Shown here: piece after piece, positions 38,683 through 50,292 of the stretch
Layout: each line of letters starts with the position of its first letter
Position numbering within the stretch: the first letter of the stretch is position 1
From: Gnetum montanum
Taxonomy: Eukaryota; Streptophyta; Gnetopsida; Gnetales; Gnetaceae
Reading direction: 5' to 3'
DNA length: 64,000 bases
Assembly: GCA_015680685.1 (NCBI GenBank)
Contig: MNCI01035196.1
Location: 118,681 to 182,680, forward strand
Notes under the pieces: model-generated
The model's database searches: none
Told to the model about the DNA's origin: nothing
Seen by the model: only the letters and a program-made list of their open reading frames with translations
Program-made: the position numbers and the translations under genes

Positions 38683-39727
38683 TAATGATAAGCATTGATT
38701 AGCTATGTCGATGAAATTGTGTTGATACAATTGCTTCGATGTAACTTCTTCAATGTAGCTACTTTGATGTAGCTACCTCAATGCAATTACCTTAATGCAA
38801 CTACTTCGACACAACCACATTGATGTAGCCACATTGAAGCAATCCTATTGACATGGTCCCATCAATGAGACCTCATCAATGTAGGCTAGTTGACGCATTC
38901 AATAACACATTGATGTTTCCCCATCAATGTAGTATCTATTTTCACCTATAAATAAGTGGGCTTTTGCCATGTATTAACATTCTTTTGTTAATAGAGTAGC
39001 TAAACTCTTGAAGTTTTATTTCATAGTCTTAAAAAATAGTCAATGAGCACCTGTAGTGTGGATCTGAGTTAGTTGCATGATGTCTTATTCAAGTGGCAAT
39101 GTACCTAGACATATTTCATGAATGGCAATAAGATCAAGATTAATTCTTATTCATTTCAGCACTTTGACTTAGATTAAATTCACTTTTAATGCAATTTATA
39201 TTCCATGTACGTAGTTAATATTTACATTTCATGTACTTAGTTAACATCTACATTTCATGTAAGTTAATGAATTGGAAAAATGAGAATTATCATCTTTGAG
39301 CATAAACACATTTTTGCTTGGTAATCCCAGTAGCATTATTGCTTGGTTTGTCTAGTAGTGTAATGCTTGGTAATCCTAGTAGTGGATACATGAGTTTAGG
39401 ACATGTATGGTAAGATGCAAATGAACACTCATCACTTGTAGGCTAGTTTAGAATTTATCTTCATGTTGTTAATTGGATTAAATAATTAATTTCTTTGTTG
39501 TCATTAGGAATAGCATAAGGCCAAATAACATCAACAATTATATGACTCACTCTGAACTAAATCATACATGATAAATCTACGAGTAGTCCAAGTGAGAAGA
39601 CAACAAACTACAATTAATACTTAATGATCTAGATGCATAACTAGTCCCATCAACAAAATTTGATTGGATCATACATGAACACTTATGATTCATATGCTTG
39701 AGTGTAGAGGGCACCTACCACTCATCA
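38683..39727 (+). mobile_element. 5' LTR of D
   Basis: About 1,045 bp, TAATGA/TGATA start to CTCATCA at 39727. The U3 (38720-38935) is a degenerate array of about 14-15 bp units of the type CTTCGATGTAGCTA. The TATA box is at 38947-38954 (TATAAATA). Downstream of R, the GTAATCC(C)AGTAGC words recur as in A and B. Confidence 0.8.
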
Positions 39728-39728
39728 T

Positions 39729-39746
39729 TAGTGTCGTTGCCGAGGA
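39729..39746 (+). promoter_or_regulatory. Primer binding site of D (tRNA-Asp type)
   Basis: TAGTGTCGTTGCCGAGGA matches TGGCGCCGTTGCCGGGGA at 14 of 18. All four differences are G-to-A or C-to-T transitions. It lies one base after the LTR end and is the best preserved core (CGTTGCCG) in the window. Confidence 0.8.
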
Positions 39747-39857
39747 TGGTGCTAATTATCTAGATTAGTTATATTATAAATGATCACTATAAACATATTA
39801 ATAGTTTATTGTTTAGAAAATATTAATGTTTTATTTTAAGTCACACACGTTAAAAAT

Positions 39858-41430
39858 ATGTCTTCTTCACATAGGATCAATAATGCATCATATAATGAAA
39901 ACACTCATAGGAAAAATAGTAGGTTCTATACTGAAGAGAATTGGAGTAAAAAATATCAAGTAAGAATTTCATATGCTCATTTTGACACGTACTACATGCA
40001 TGAACTACATTCACCTAAGGTAGATAATTCTAGAGTGGATGGAGTAGGTCCTAGAACAAGGAGGGCCTCAAGGCCTAGTACCTCTTCTAAATTTAGAAAT
40101 GATACATCAAGGGACCATTGGGAGAACTACAAAAGCCATGGCTATTCTCCCAGTTCCTCATCTTCCTCTTCCTCTTCAATGTTTAGTTTTGAAAAAGACG
40201 AATGTAGGTATACAGATAGAGCTTCACTATGGGGTTAAGATAAAGATAGAAATCAAATCCAAGGGTAAAATCAAAGACATAAAAATAAGCATAGACAAGA
40301 TCATCATAATCATACAAACAAACATATAGATTATCATCATGATGTGTCTGGTATAGATGAATCCTTATTGGCTACTAGGTACATGACATAGATTAGGGAG
40401 GTAGTTCAAATACCCCAAAGGCATCAAAGGGATGGTCACATCAAATGGCTTGATATGCAAGGCATTTTAAAATTTAGGGGAGGCTATAATTCTGATTCAT
40501 AATATCACTTATAAGCCTTCCATTATGCCTATTCCTTGCAAGACATTAAGAGTGAGTGGAAATGGTTTAAGCTCTTTCTTAAGACACAAGTAGATGAAGC
40601 TAAAATTGGTATAGATCATTGGAACCAAATTCCATCCACCATTGGTCCACAATTCTTAAGCTCTTCAATGAAAAATACCAAACCTATGCAAGAGTATCCA
40701 ACCTAAGAAAAACAATCCAAGGATGGAAGCAAGAAAAATATGAATCCTTGGATGTGGCCTTGGATAGATACTATTCCCTACTACATAGATTTCTTATCCA
40801 TGATTTCTCTCAAAAAGAGAAACTTTTCCACATCATAAATGCGCTTTGTAATCAAATAATAGATACCCTTAGGATGTATGCCCAAGTTAAATTATACAAA
40901 TTAAAAGCCCATCAAATACAAAGGTTAATCGAGTGAATGGCAAAAGAAGAAGGAGAGCTATGTAAACAAGACAATGTAGAGGAAAATAACCAGGATCAAA
41001 CTCTTCCAAAGAAGAGAGTCTATGTCTATGATAAGGAAATATAGGTAGATTTTGATGAGGTGATCTCACAAAAAACCTTACCAATATAAAAGTCTATTGA
41101 TGAGATTGAAGTAAGGCTAGATAAGATGTGAGAGATGATAAATAGTAAAGTAGCAAATTACATGAAACCCATGGAGGGGAGAGTAACACAAAATGAATCA
41201 AGTGATCAAAACAAGAGGAGAAAAAATAACCAAGAAAAATGTAAGAATACTTATCGAAAACAAGAGGAAATGGTTGTAGAAGAAGAGGTTGTAGACTCAA
41301 CCATAGAAGAGGATGATGGATGTAACATCTACCTATATGACCATCCAAAGAACTATTTCCTGACTCTAATACATCTAAATGAGTATGGAGCCTTTTCTTT
41401 GAATCTAAAGGTTGTACAAACATAAATTCA
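39858..41430 (+). pseudogene. Gag of D
   Basis: The ATG at 39858, 111 bases after the primer site, opens a clean 126-codon frame (39858-40238) starting MSSSHRIN and ending in a serine-rich linker. After a TAA the same frame continues to about 40618, where a shift leads to the 105-codon open piece 40619-40936. That piece holds the capsid domain: NSIHHWSTILKLFNEKY, then LDVALDRYYSLLHRF and an IxxALxxxIxDTLRMYA stretch, all typical of Retrotrans_gag. A Glu/Lys/Asn-rich tail follows (41135-41425). This is the best preserved coding region of the A/B/D group, but it still has stops and one shift. Confidence 0.8.
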
Positions 41431-42566
41431 TAGGATATTACTTTATTCATAAGGTGATTATAGACAGTCCTACAACCAACCATACAAAATTATGGGACTT
41501 CTTATCAGCCTCAAAACTACTGTCAACTATAGTGACAAAACCCATAGACATGGGTTAGGCCATCATCAAATTAGCACTACCCTTCTTGTTAGCTAGACGC
41601 ATATGAATATTATGTTCAAAAACCTATTTCCCCAACTAGTTCTACTTCCTCTACCTCAAATCACTACTACCACTATCCTGAATATCATCAACCAACAACA
41701 TCACCACGTCATGCCTCTCACCCTTCATCATATTCTCATAATTCCATCACTCACATGCCTCCATCAACAACACAAGAAGGTTTGGCACCCCAGCATCAAT
41801 AGAAACATGCCACTTGTGCTATGAAAATAGACAAAAATAATAATGCTAGTATATCTAAACCACAACCTTGGAAATGTCCTTTCTTTAGGTTTTCTCACAT
41901 GGGCATAAAATGTGTAGATCCACTAGCTCATCAAAACCCGTATAAGGCCAATCTAGTGCAACACCATTCCTTACAAAAATGACGTCTCCTAATCATATAC
42001 AAAAGTCAACAACAATTTCCACTCCAACATAGGACATAAATGATGACCTTATCATTGTGAAGAGATAGAAAAATACATGCATCACTAATAGTAAAGAGTG
42101 TAGTTGTGGGCCAAAAATCCAAAATATTAACACAACTTAAAACAAAACTAAGGAATAAGTATGTGAGGAAAAACTAGTCTATGTAGTAGCCACTAAACTA
42201 GAAGACATCTAGTGGCTTCAACATTAAAATATAAAACTATTGCAAAGATGCATGAAAGCATTTGATATACTTATTAGTTCTAGACTTAAGAAAATGAACC
42301 AAATAGAGGAACTAGACATAGATATCTTATACTTTGATTATACACTAGAAGAGGATATTAAACATGAAGACTTAGGAATTAAAATAGAAAATCAAGAAGA
42401 ACAAGCAAACATATTTGGATCCCTTAGAACAAAAATACCTTCAAGTATAGATGAAGATACATCTTTGAATAATCCAAATGAGACTATCACCAATGTTACA
42501 TGTTCTACCATATTATTAATTAAATCAATAATGATGGTAGATGAAATACTAGTGGTGTATAACTAG
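41431..42566 (+). pseudogene. Gag tail and post-protease remnant of D
   Basis: The stretch resembles the low-conservation part of A at 3430-4130. A Cys/His cluster near 41870-41915 (CPFFRFSHMGIKC) could be a decayed zinc knuckle. The protease active-site segment of A and B is missing. YVVATKLEDI near 42180 matches the segment just after protease in A (4650). The open acidic frame 42240-42566 follows; no known domain was recognised. It then jumps to the spacer, marking the internal deletion point near 42567. Confidence 0.5.
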
Positions 42567-44740
42567 GGGATTATGTGGTCCATCTCTTGAATGTATGACC
42601 ATAAGATTAGTCATGGAGGAGATGCTCCATCCTAGTTCAACAACTAATAAATACTTTTCACTTTTTTATTTTACAATTCTTTATCATTTTTCCATTTCTT
42701 TCAACATTTTTCAATTCTTAATATTTTTTCCATTTCTTAATATATTTATTTTCTTTTTTATATAATTTCCTCTTTTTCTAAGTCATTTCTTTTATATTTT
42801 ATGAATTTATTTTATCCTTTTGTTAATAATATTAGCAAGTCATGATGCAAAATTCAATGTTATATGTTGGATTTTTGTTCTATGCTATCAAGATGATTAG
42901 GTAAGTAATTGTGTAAAGAAACAAGACTACCTCATCCATCCCTCAATTTCTTTGAATAAAAGGTCTTTATCATGGAAACAATTTGATTCTCTTTTCTTGA
43001 AACTAATATTCATCAATGATCACTGTACCTTAAAGAAATATGAAATGACGAATGGAAAAGGGTGTGAGCTCAAGGGGACTTGTTGGATTTTTTCTTAACT
43101 TTCTTCATGTGGTTTCTGACTCCTCTTGGAACATATCATCACTCCTCCATTGACTAATAAAAAGGAAGCCATGTATTTGCATGGTGTGCTTTTCATCCAA
43201 AAATTCAAATAAAAAAGAGAAAAAAAACAAGAATGAAAATTTAAAGCACATCCCTCAGACACAATAACGAGCTACAAGCACTAGGTATGAGGCTAGAAAG
43301 ACATGTTACCTATGCCTAAAGGTACACTTCTAACCAAGTCCCTTCCTTCCTTCTTCTCTTTTCTTCTCTTTCTAGAGTGATGATTATTCTTTGAACTGGT
43401 TGTGAACTCATAATGGTCAATAGGAAGAAACACATCAATGTAAGATCATTATTCATGGTATGGAATTGTTCTAAACTTGGATGAATAGGTATGCTAATCA
43501 TTTTAATCACATTTTTCACAAGAACCTAGTGTGGACATGGTCAAGTATCTTACATCACAATTTTTGCAATCGCTTCTCATCCCATTATTCACCTCACTAC
43601 TGCATGTGATTATGAGCCTATTGGTTTTGTGTAGTATAGTACAACATCCCAACCATAGTAATTGTGTGTTTTCATGAACAAAGACATAATCTACATTTAA
43701 CTTCTATGGTGTCCATGAACATCTATAGAAGTGGTTATGCAAGGGCATTATGGCAAGAGCCTACTTTGGGGAGGATCCACTTGCATAACTTCTACTGATC
43801 ATGGCTTTGAACGAACCTTCATATTTTCTAGAACATTAGTGATCATTTTTCTAAATTTAGGCATGATTTTGGAACTACTTCTCAGCTATTTCATTAAATT
43901 TTCCTATTTTTCTATTTCAATATCCATTAATATTTCTTCGCATCTTTTGAATCAGACCTTTGTTTTAATTATTCAAAAACTTGTGTGCTTTTAGAGTTAT
44001 GTTTATTAGTCATGGGGGCTAGGGATGTATGCTTTGAAATTTTTATAACATCCTACTTTCAAACATCATGGTAACTAGTAGTAATTGATCAAAATAATAT
44101 GAATAGCTTGATGATTTTAGTTACCTCATCACCTTGTGTATAGTTTCTTGTCATCACCTTGTGCTTAAATGAAAACTAATAGATTTTAAAATGGTTAATT
44201 ATTAAGAAAAAATTACCAAAACTAATGTTGAATTTTTGGTGACTATAGGTGATACTAAAAGAAATTCCTAAAAATGAAGGTCTTTTGCCAAGCACAAAAA
44301 TTAAGCCAAGAGAGGGATAATGATGCATATGCCCATGGACAAATCATAGCACATACAAGATTACAAAGCAAACATCACACGTTTGCTAGATCCATTGGAA
44401 GATGAGAAGAAATTTTAGTCCATCCTTCAAGAATGTTCTACCAAACCAAAGAAGCATCAACATAACAATCAAGGTTGGAAGTCTGCCACGGCTATCAACA
44501 ACAAGAAGAATCATCTTCAATGGACTTTTGTAAAACCTCTACAAATTTTCTATTCTTCAATGTCTATCTAGTATTTTATTTACTTTGTCATTTTCTATTC
44601 ATCCTCTTGAATGAAATTTTATAATGTTGTACTCAAAGTCAATCAGTAGTTAATATTAGTCAATAATCTCATCATTTCCAATTTTTTGTAAATAAAACTT
44701 GGTCTTATCTTATTAACTCAAGGATGAGTTTTTATTCAAT
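42567..44740 (+). other. Conserved spacer of D
   Basis: It is non-coding: CATGGAGGAGATG at 42614, a T-rich tract (42655-42835), GGGTGTGAGCTCAAGGGGAC at 43060-43079, AAAGCACATCCC near 43240, and a long TC-rich run (about 43335-43375). TTGGGGAGGATCCAC at 43774-43788 follows. These blocks match A and B in order. From about 44000 to 44740 no match to ORF3 was seen. Confidence 0.6.
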
Positions 44741-44750
44741 TGTGGGGGTA
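44741..44750 (+). other. Polypurine tract of D
   Basis: TGTGGGGGTA directly precedes TGATGAA of the 3' LTR. Confidence 0.65.
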
Positions 44751-45847
44751 TGATGAATTATTTATTGACTACGTCAATGAGATTATGTTGATGTAACACC
44801 TTTGATGTAGATGCTTCAATGTAGCTTCTCCAATGCAGCTGCCTCAACATAGCAGCTTCAACACAAGTGCCTTAACATAGTTACCTCAACACAACCACTT
44901 CAATGCAACTAATTCAATGTACCCACTTTGACATAGCCACATCAATGCAACCCCATCAAAATGGCCCCATCAATGTGGATCCATCTACACAACCCTATTA
45001 ATGCAACTTCATCAACACATGTAATGATGCATTGATGCAATCCCATCGATGTAGTGTTTATTTTTGCATATAAATATGCATGCTTCTACCATGTATTAGC
45101 ATTTTTTTTGTCAATAGAGTTAGCAAAATCTTGTAATTTTTTTTAGTCTTAGAAAATAGTCAATGAATGCCTATAGTATGAATCCAAGTCAATTATACGA
45201 TGTCTTAATTGAGTGGAAATGTACCTAGTCACATTCCATGAGCAACAATAAGATCAAGATCGATTCTTATTCATTGCAGCACTTTGACTTAGATTAAATT
45301 TACATTTAATGGAATTTATATTCCATGTAATTAGTTAATATTTATGTTTCATGTACTTAGTTAATATCTACATTTCATGCAAGTTAATGAATTGGTGGAA
45401 TGAGCATGACCATCTTCAAGTGTAAACACATCTTCTCTTTATAATCCCAGTAGCATTATTGCTTAGTTCACCCAGTAGCATAATGCTTGGTAATCCTAGT
45501 AGTGGATATGTGATTTTAGGATGTGTATGGCAAGATAGGAATAGACACTCATGACTTATATCCTAGTTTAGAGTTTATCTTCCTATTGTTAATTAGATTA
45601 AACAGTTAATTTCTTTATTATCGTTAGGGGTAGCATAAGGCCAAACAACATCAACCATCATATACCTCACTTTGAACTAAACCATATGTGACAAAGCTAC
45701 CACTAATTCAAATCAGAGGATAGTGAACTATGATCAGTGCTTAACAATCTAGATGAACAACTAGTCACATCCATGGAATTTGACCAAATTATGCATGAAC
45801 ACTTGTAACTCATATAGTTGGGTGTAAGGGGTACTCATTGCTCATCA
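44751..45847 (+). mobile_element. 3' LTR of D
   Basis: About 1.1 kb, TGATGAA to CTCATCA. The same short-unit array appears in U3 (44790-45055). The TATA box is at about 45069 (ATATAAATA). It aligns over its length to 38683-39727. Confidence 0.8.
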
Positions 45848-47589
45848 CATAGTCACAAAAGTTATGCATTGATCTTAATCTCTATTCAAATAAATCTCTA
45901 TGTAACATAAAGCATTTTCAAAGAGATATATATTACTATAATAAATATTATCAATCATTTGTAATACATCAAAATAGAGATATGAGTAATTCTTGCTTCG
46001 ATGAAGTCCATATAAACAAGAGATGCTTAAGTACTCAAGGGAAAATAAATTCATAACATGCTATATTACCGTAAGCAAAGAAATCAAGTGAAAAGACATA
46101 AACTTAAATATCAAATTTGTATGTAAATGATAAAAATCGATAATTCATTAAGATCTGTCATTTCTAGTTTGAAAACAAAGTTAGAAAGAACAAGCCACAA
46201 CTAATCCAAACATGTCTAGACATAAAAAAATAGGCCTTGTAATTAATGTCTAAGAGAAAATAAACTTGAATGCCAAAGATCAAAATTACGCATTAAGTAA
46301 AATATCTCAATAAAACTTACATCTCTAGATTCTATACACATCTCTTAGCACAATTTTCTAGGGGTTGAAAATATTAAACAAGATAGGAGCTACCACTTTT
46401 CAAAATCCAATTTTTGAGGATCACATTACTTGTACTTTTTTGAACCAATAAACTCATAAGGTGAACCAATATATCACAATTATATTAGTACTTAACTCTT
46501 ATGAAAGCATCATGAAGGTAATTGTATGGAAAGAAGGAAAATAAATTCTCATGAAGAAGGACAAATACCATATGAGTGAATTCCAAAAAATAGCCAATTA
46601 GATTTTTAATAGATGTTCAAATAGTAATTAATGGATATTACAAGGTAAGATATATTAACCAAGATTTAGGTCTACTTTTACCTTGGATACAATATCATAT
46701 CCTTGCATGACATGAATCTTTGTCATGTTGGTATTGCTATTTGAGTGTTTATTGGCTAAAGTCTCCAAAGACTCCCCCAACATTAGTGACCTCCAAGATG
46801 ATAGATAATGAGGAACAAGCTTTCCCTACATATGTGTAGCTCCTCTTGGACTTTTAGATCATATTGTATTTTTCAAAAAAGTAAATGTTGTAAATCACCA
46901 AAGCACTACAACTGTAAGTCAACATTAAGATCAAATGTGGAGACTAAGATCTCCAATCAATAATAATGATAGAATTTTTTAAATCATGTCTTATCTCATA
47001 AATGGCTAGAATATCCCAAAGGAAATGAGCTTAGAAGTATATCTTGCAAGAAGTTTAGGTTATGTATGATTGAAAGCAAGGTGAAAACCCAACTAAAGTT
47101 ATTACAAGATAAAGGCCCAAAGGAAATCAATACAATTACTACACTACATATTTTCATAAAACCAATTGCATGAAGCTCAAAATGAGTAAAAGAAATGCTC
47201 TAAACAATTATCTCAATAATTTTCTAATCTAGACATAAAAAATTTTGAGCTTCTCAAATTGTATACTTATAAATTACCTAAGAAGCAAAGAGATGGAAGC
47301 TTACCTTAACATTCCTTACTTGTAGGTGAGAAGAGAAGATTAATGAAGTTTGAGATGGGGTCCTCTATCATGAAGTACCTCCTCATCCTTACGTTCTCTG
47401 TCATTAGATAATGTATTCAATGTCTCCATTTATTAATCTTCTTTATGAAAGAACCCTTGATCACTTATTGCATCATTTTCAATTCTTGACTTCTCTTCAT
47501 TTTTAGCTACTAGTGCCTACAAAATTTCCTTACCAAAGCCTTTTTTATAAGACCAAGCATCAATATTATTTTGATCATCATGAGAATAG
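45848..47589 (-). other. E internal DNA without pol
   Basis: AT-rich, between D and E gag. I looked for copia protease, integrase (HxxxH..CxxC), RT (YVDD) and RNase H on the minus strand and saw none. Only short frames are present. This gap supports a gag-only structure for E. Confidence 0.5.
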
Positions 47590-48986
47590 TTAAGAGTTTA
47601 CTTACTACCATAGTTTTTACACATAAATAAAGTATTCTGCTCATGAAAAATGTTATCAAGCCTAATTATGCTTGAGCTCAAATTTTTCCCTGTGACTTTC
47701 TCCAAATTCTTTGAATGTTTTTTAGGAGACTTCTCTTCTTGAACCTTTCTGCAATCCTTATTTAAAGAGGTTAGTTGTTTAATCTCAACTTTTATGTCTA
47801 ATATCTCTCCTTTATCTTTAGTGTGAATAGCATCTAGCTTAGAAATTAAAAATTTATTTTTCTTCCTAATCAAATAAGGTAAAATAAAAATTTCTTATTT
47901 AAGTTCACTATACCTTTCATCACACTTACCACCTTGTTTAGGCATATGTGAATAATTTTCATCTCTAAGTGCCATGCATATGAGATGTGATTCTTTGAAG
48001 AATTTCATGCTTCTTCTTCACTTTGCTCACCATCATTCCAACTTGTATAAAAGTTTATCATTTTTTATTCCTCATCATTAGATCTATTCTTTTGTTATAC
48101 TTTGTTATCACTAGGACATTTGGAGACCATATGTCCTCTTCCTCCACAAACCCAACATTCTATAAAAGAGAAATTTATGTTACAATTTTTTTTACCTATT
48201 TCTCTACTTTTGAACAAACTAGGTCTTTGTTGAAATGCCCTATTGTTTCTTCTTATTAGCAATCGTTGTAGCTGTCTTGAGAGAAAGGCAATCGCATCTT
48301 TGCTGCCTCATCATGCTCATTGAGCTTTTTCTCCTTGGAGGCAGTCTTTAGAGCAATAGGTCTTTCCTGAATGTCTTCTTTGCTTATGAGATTCATTTCA
48401 TAAGCAATAAGAACAATTTGAAGCTCTTAAACTTTAGAGTTGAGAAATTTTTAATTTTCTCCATAACTATGACCTTCAATTTGAACTCTAGTTGTAAGTT
48501 TTGATCATTTTTATGATGACATCACTCTTGGACAAATCTTTTTCAATACCTCTACTAGCTATAACAATATCATTTTCTCTAGATAAATAATATTTTATTT
48601 TCTCATCTTCTCTCATTTTAAGCTTATCATATTTACTTTGCAAACTACTTAATAATAGAGGTTCCTTCATAAGTAGCTTCTAATGTTTGCCAAATTTCTT
48701 TGTCCATTTTACATCTTGCTACTCTATTAAATTCATATTTATTCAAAGAATAATATAAAAAATTCTTTACTTTTGAATCAAACATGAACGTTTTTTCTCC
48801 TCCTATGTCCATTTGTTGCGAGGCTTGATGATGTTAGTGGAGTTGTACATGCAAAGTGTAGCCTTCAAGGATTAACTCCTAAATTTCAAATTCCATGGAT
48901 TTGAATAATCCTTACATGATAACATTCCAATAGGTGAAGTCAAATCCATCGAACATGCATGGCTTTGTATAATATGTCCCCTCCAT
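47590..48986 (-). pseudogene. Ty1/copia Gag of E
   Basis: The minus-strand ATG at 48986 starts MEGTYYTKPCMFDGFDFTYW, the FDGxNYxxW start of copia Gag. The capsid part reads RCKMDKEIWQTLEATYEG near 48720-48670, and the open piece 48670-48488 holds LQSKYDKLKMREDEKI and KSDVIIKMIKTY. A CCHC knuckle, CWVCGGRGHMVSKCP, is near 48160-48115. A Lys/Glu/Asn-rich, probably coiled-coil tail is at 47873-47598. Stops and shifts break it. The family role is particle formation and RNA binding. Confidence 0.8.
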
Positions 48987-49024
48987 TATTCATGCTTCAA
49001 GTTAATGATGACAAAGAGTACTAC

Positions 49025-49036
49025 GTTCTGATACCA
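49025..49036 (-). promoter_or_regulatory. Primer binding site of E (tRNA-iMet type)
   Basis: The minus strand reads TGGTATCAGAAC, 11 of 12 matches to the tRNA-iMet complement TGGTATCAGAGC, nine bases after the LTR end TTCAACA. It identifies the 5' LTR and the element's direction. Confidence 0.85.
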
Positions 49037-49045
49037 CTTGTGGAT

Positions 49046-50287
49046 TGTTGAACTTAGAAGGGGGTGAGGGATGAATAATTTCCCCAAAATAAAATTCATT
49101 GGAACAAAACACAAACACCAATTTAATGTGGTTTTCCAACTTGGGTAGTCCATACTCAAATGGTAGTTCATAAGAACACCTCTAAACTTTGTTGCTCTCA
49201 AATGTGGTTTGAATAGTACAACACTCTATACAAGCTCTAAGCTTCACTCTAGAGAGATTTAACACTACAAATCTACTTAACCCTACAATGTCTTGACAAG
49301 CTTAGAATGTGGTTTCCAATATTCAAAACCTTCAAAACTTGATCTCCACTTCAAAGTATTGTGGTGGTACACCAACAATCAATTCCATAGGATCCTAATA
49401 AACTCAAGCAAGATGCATTCCCATAAGAAGCACATCAACCCCACAAGGCAATATAAGAGAACAACAATTATAAGGAATGAATGCAACTAAGTTTTTTGGT
49501 CCTTGTACTTGAGGTACAACTCACTTTGAAATAGACAAAAGATAGTACAATGTAGAGTAACAATGATTACAATAATTGTCAAATGATTACACAATGATAA
49601 TACAAATGCTTACACATTTCCCAATGCGAATGATGTTTTCCTATAGCCACTATGTTTCTTAAATCACCTTGGAGTTTGTGAAATAGCTAGATAATGGTTA
49701 CTGAAGACATCTTCTTTGTGATTGAGATGTCTTTCTACATCTAATCCTCATTCTAGGAAGACATCTTCTTCTAGTAAAAGATGCCTTTTTGCAACTAGCC
49801 TTCATTCTAAGAAGAAATATTTTTTTGAGGAAAGACATCTTTCTTTCTAGATAAAAATATGTTTGCTATTTTGTATGGATGTCTTCTCCTATATTTCCTT
49901 CCATTCTACCAAGACATCTTCCTTCTCTTCGAGATGTCTTTCTTTAGCTTCATTTACCCTTTGAAATCTTCATTCCTTGTTCACAATCTTACACTTTTTC
50001 ATGCTCTTACAAGTTCTTGATGATGTTAAGTTTGCTTGTGAGTCAATTTCTCTTTGTCCATATCCTTTGAATTCTTGCATATTTGATTGAGCTCTCCTTT
50101 TGTCTAAATCAATTTGTTCCTTGTCATCAATGTAGGATTCATCTTGATCTTTAAGATATTTCTTTGTAAGTGTCATCTCATCTTAGTTTCCCATGTACTT
50201 TTTCATACAAACATAACAACCACACAATAATAGAAATAACCTTTGACTTCATTTTACTTAATTGTTTGACACACTAAAAGGTCAACA
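49046..50287 (-). mobile_element. 5' LTR of E
   Basis: 1,242 bp, TGTTGACCTTT (50287) to TTCAACA (49046). A palindrome-rich block with AAGACATCTT forms runs from 49700 to 49945. The copy at 37169-38440 differs by many substitutions, so the insertion is old. Confidence 0.85.
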
Positions 50288-50292
50288 CCAAC
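50288..50292. repeat. Probable target duplication of E, right copy
   Basis: CCAAC is identical to 37164-37168. Confidence 0.55.

Larger units (their letters stand above)
38683..45847 (+). mobile_element. Gag-only Ty3/gypsy element D
   Basis: It is 7.2 kb: 5' LTR, tRNA-Asp primer site, gag, the conserved post-pol spacer, tract and 3' LTR. Between gag and spacer there is no protease, RT, RNase H or integrase. ORF3 is also absent between spacer and 3' LTR. Gag, spacer blocks and LTR words are related to A/B, so D is an internal-deletion, non-autonomous derivative or sister family. It sits inside E. The flanks CATAC and CATAG may be a decayed duplication, but the left edge is ambiguous by a few bases. 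Confidence 0.8.
37169..50287 (-). mobile_element. Gag-only Ty1/copia element E, carrying D
   Basis: The 5' LTR is at 49046-50287, followed by a tRNA-iMet primer site, gag (48986 to about 47590), non-coding DNA, a polypurine tract (38441-38457) and the 3' LTR (37169-38440). The plus-strand element D (38683-45847) interrupts the interior. Subtracting D leaves about 5.95 kb, with about 3.4 kb between LTRs. No protease, integrase, RT or RNase H can be read on either side of D. E is thus a non-autonomous element with terminal repeats and gag only, as known for other plant copia groups. Confidence 0.75.

Noticed and set aside
38720-38935. Possible CRISPR-like array
   Set aside because: Units are about 14-15 bp, degenerate, without spacers, inside a plant LTR.
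41094-41483. 129-codon minus-strand frame
   Set aside because: Antisense to the gag of D; Leu/Ser-rich composition is the complement of the Glu/Lys/Asn-rich gag tail.
49025-49036. tRNA-like matches
   Set aside because: These and the other tRNA-complementary sites are primer sites next to LTR ends, not tRNA genes; no cloverleaf is present.
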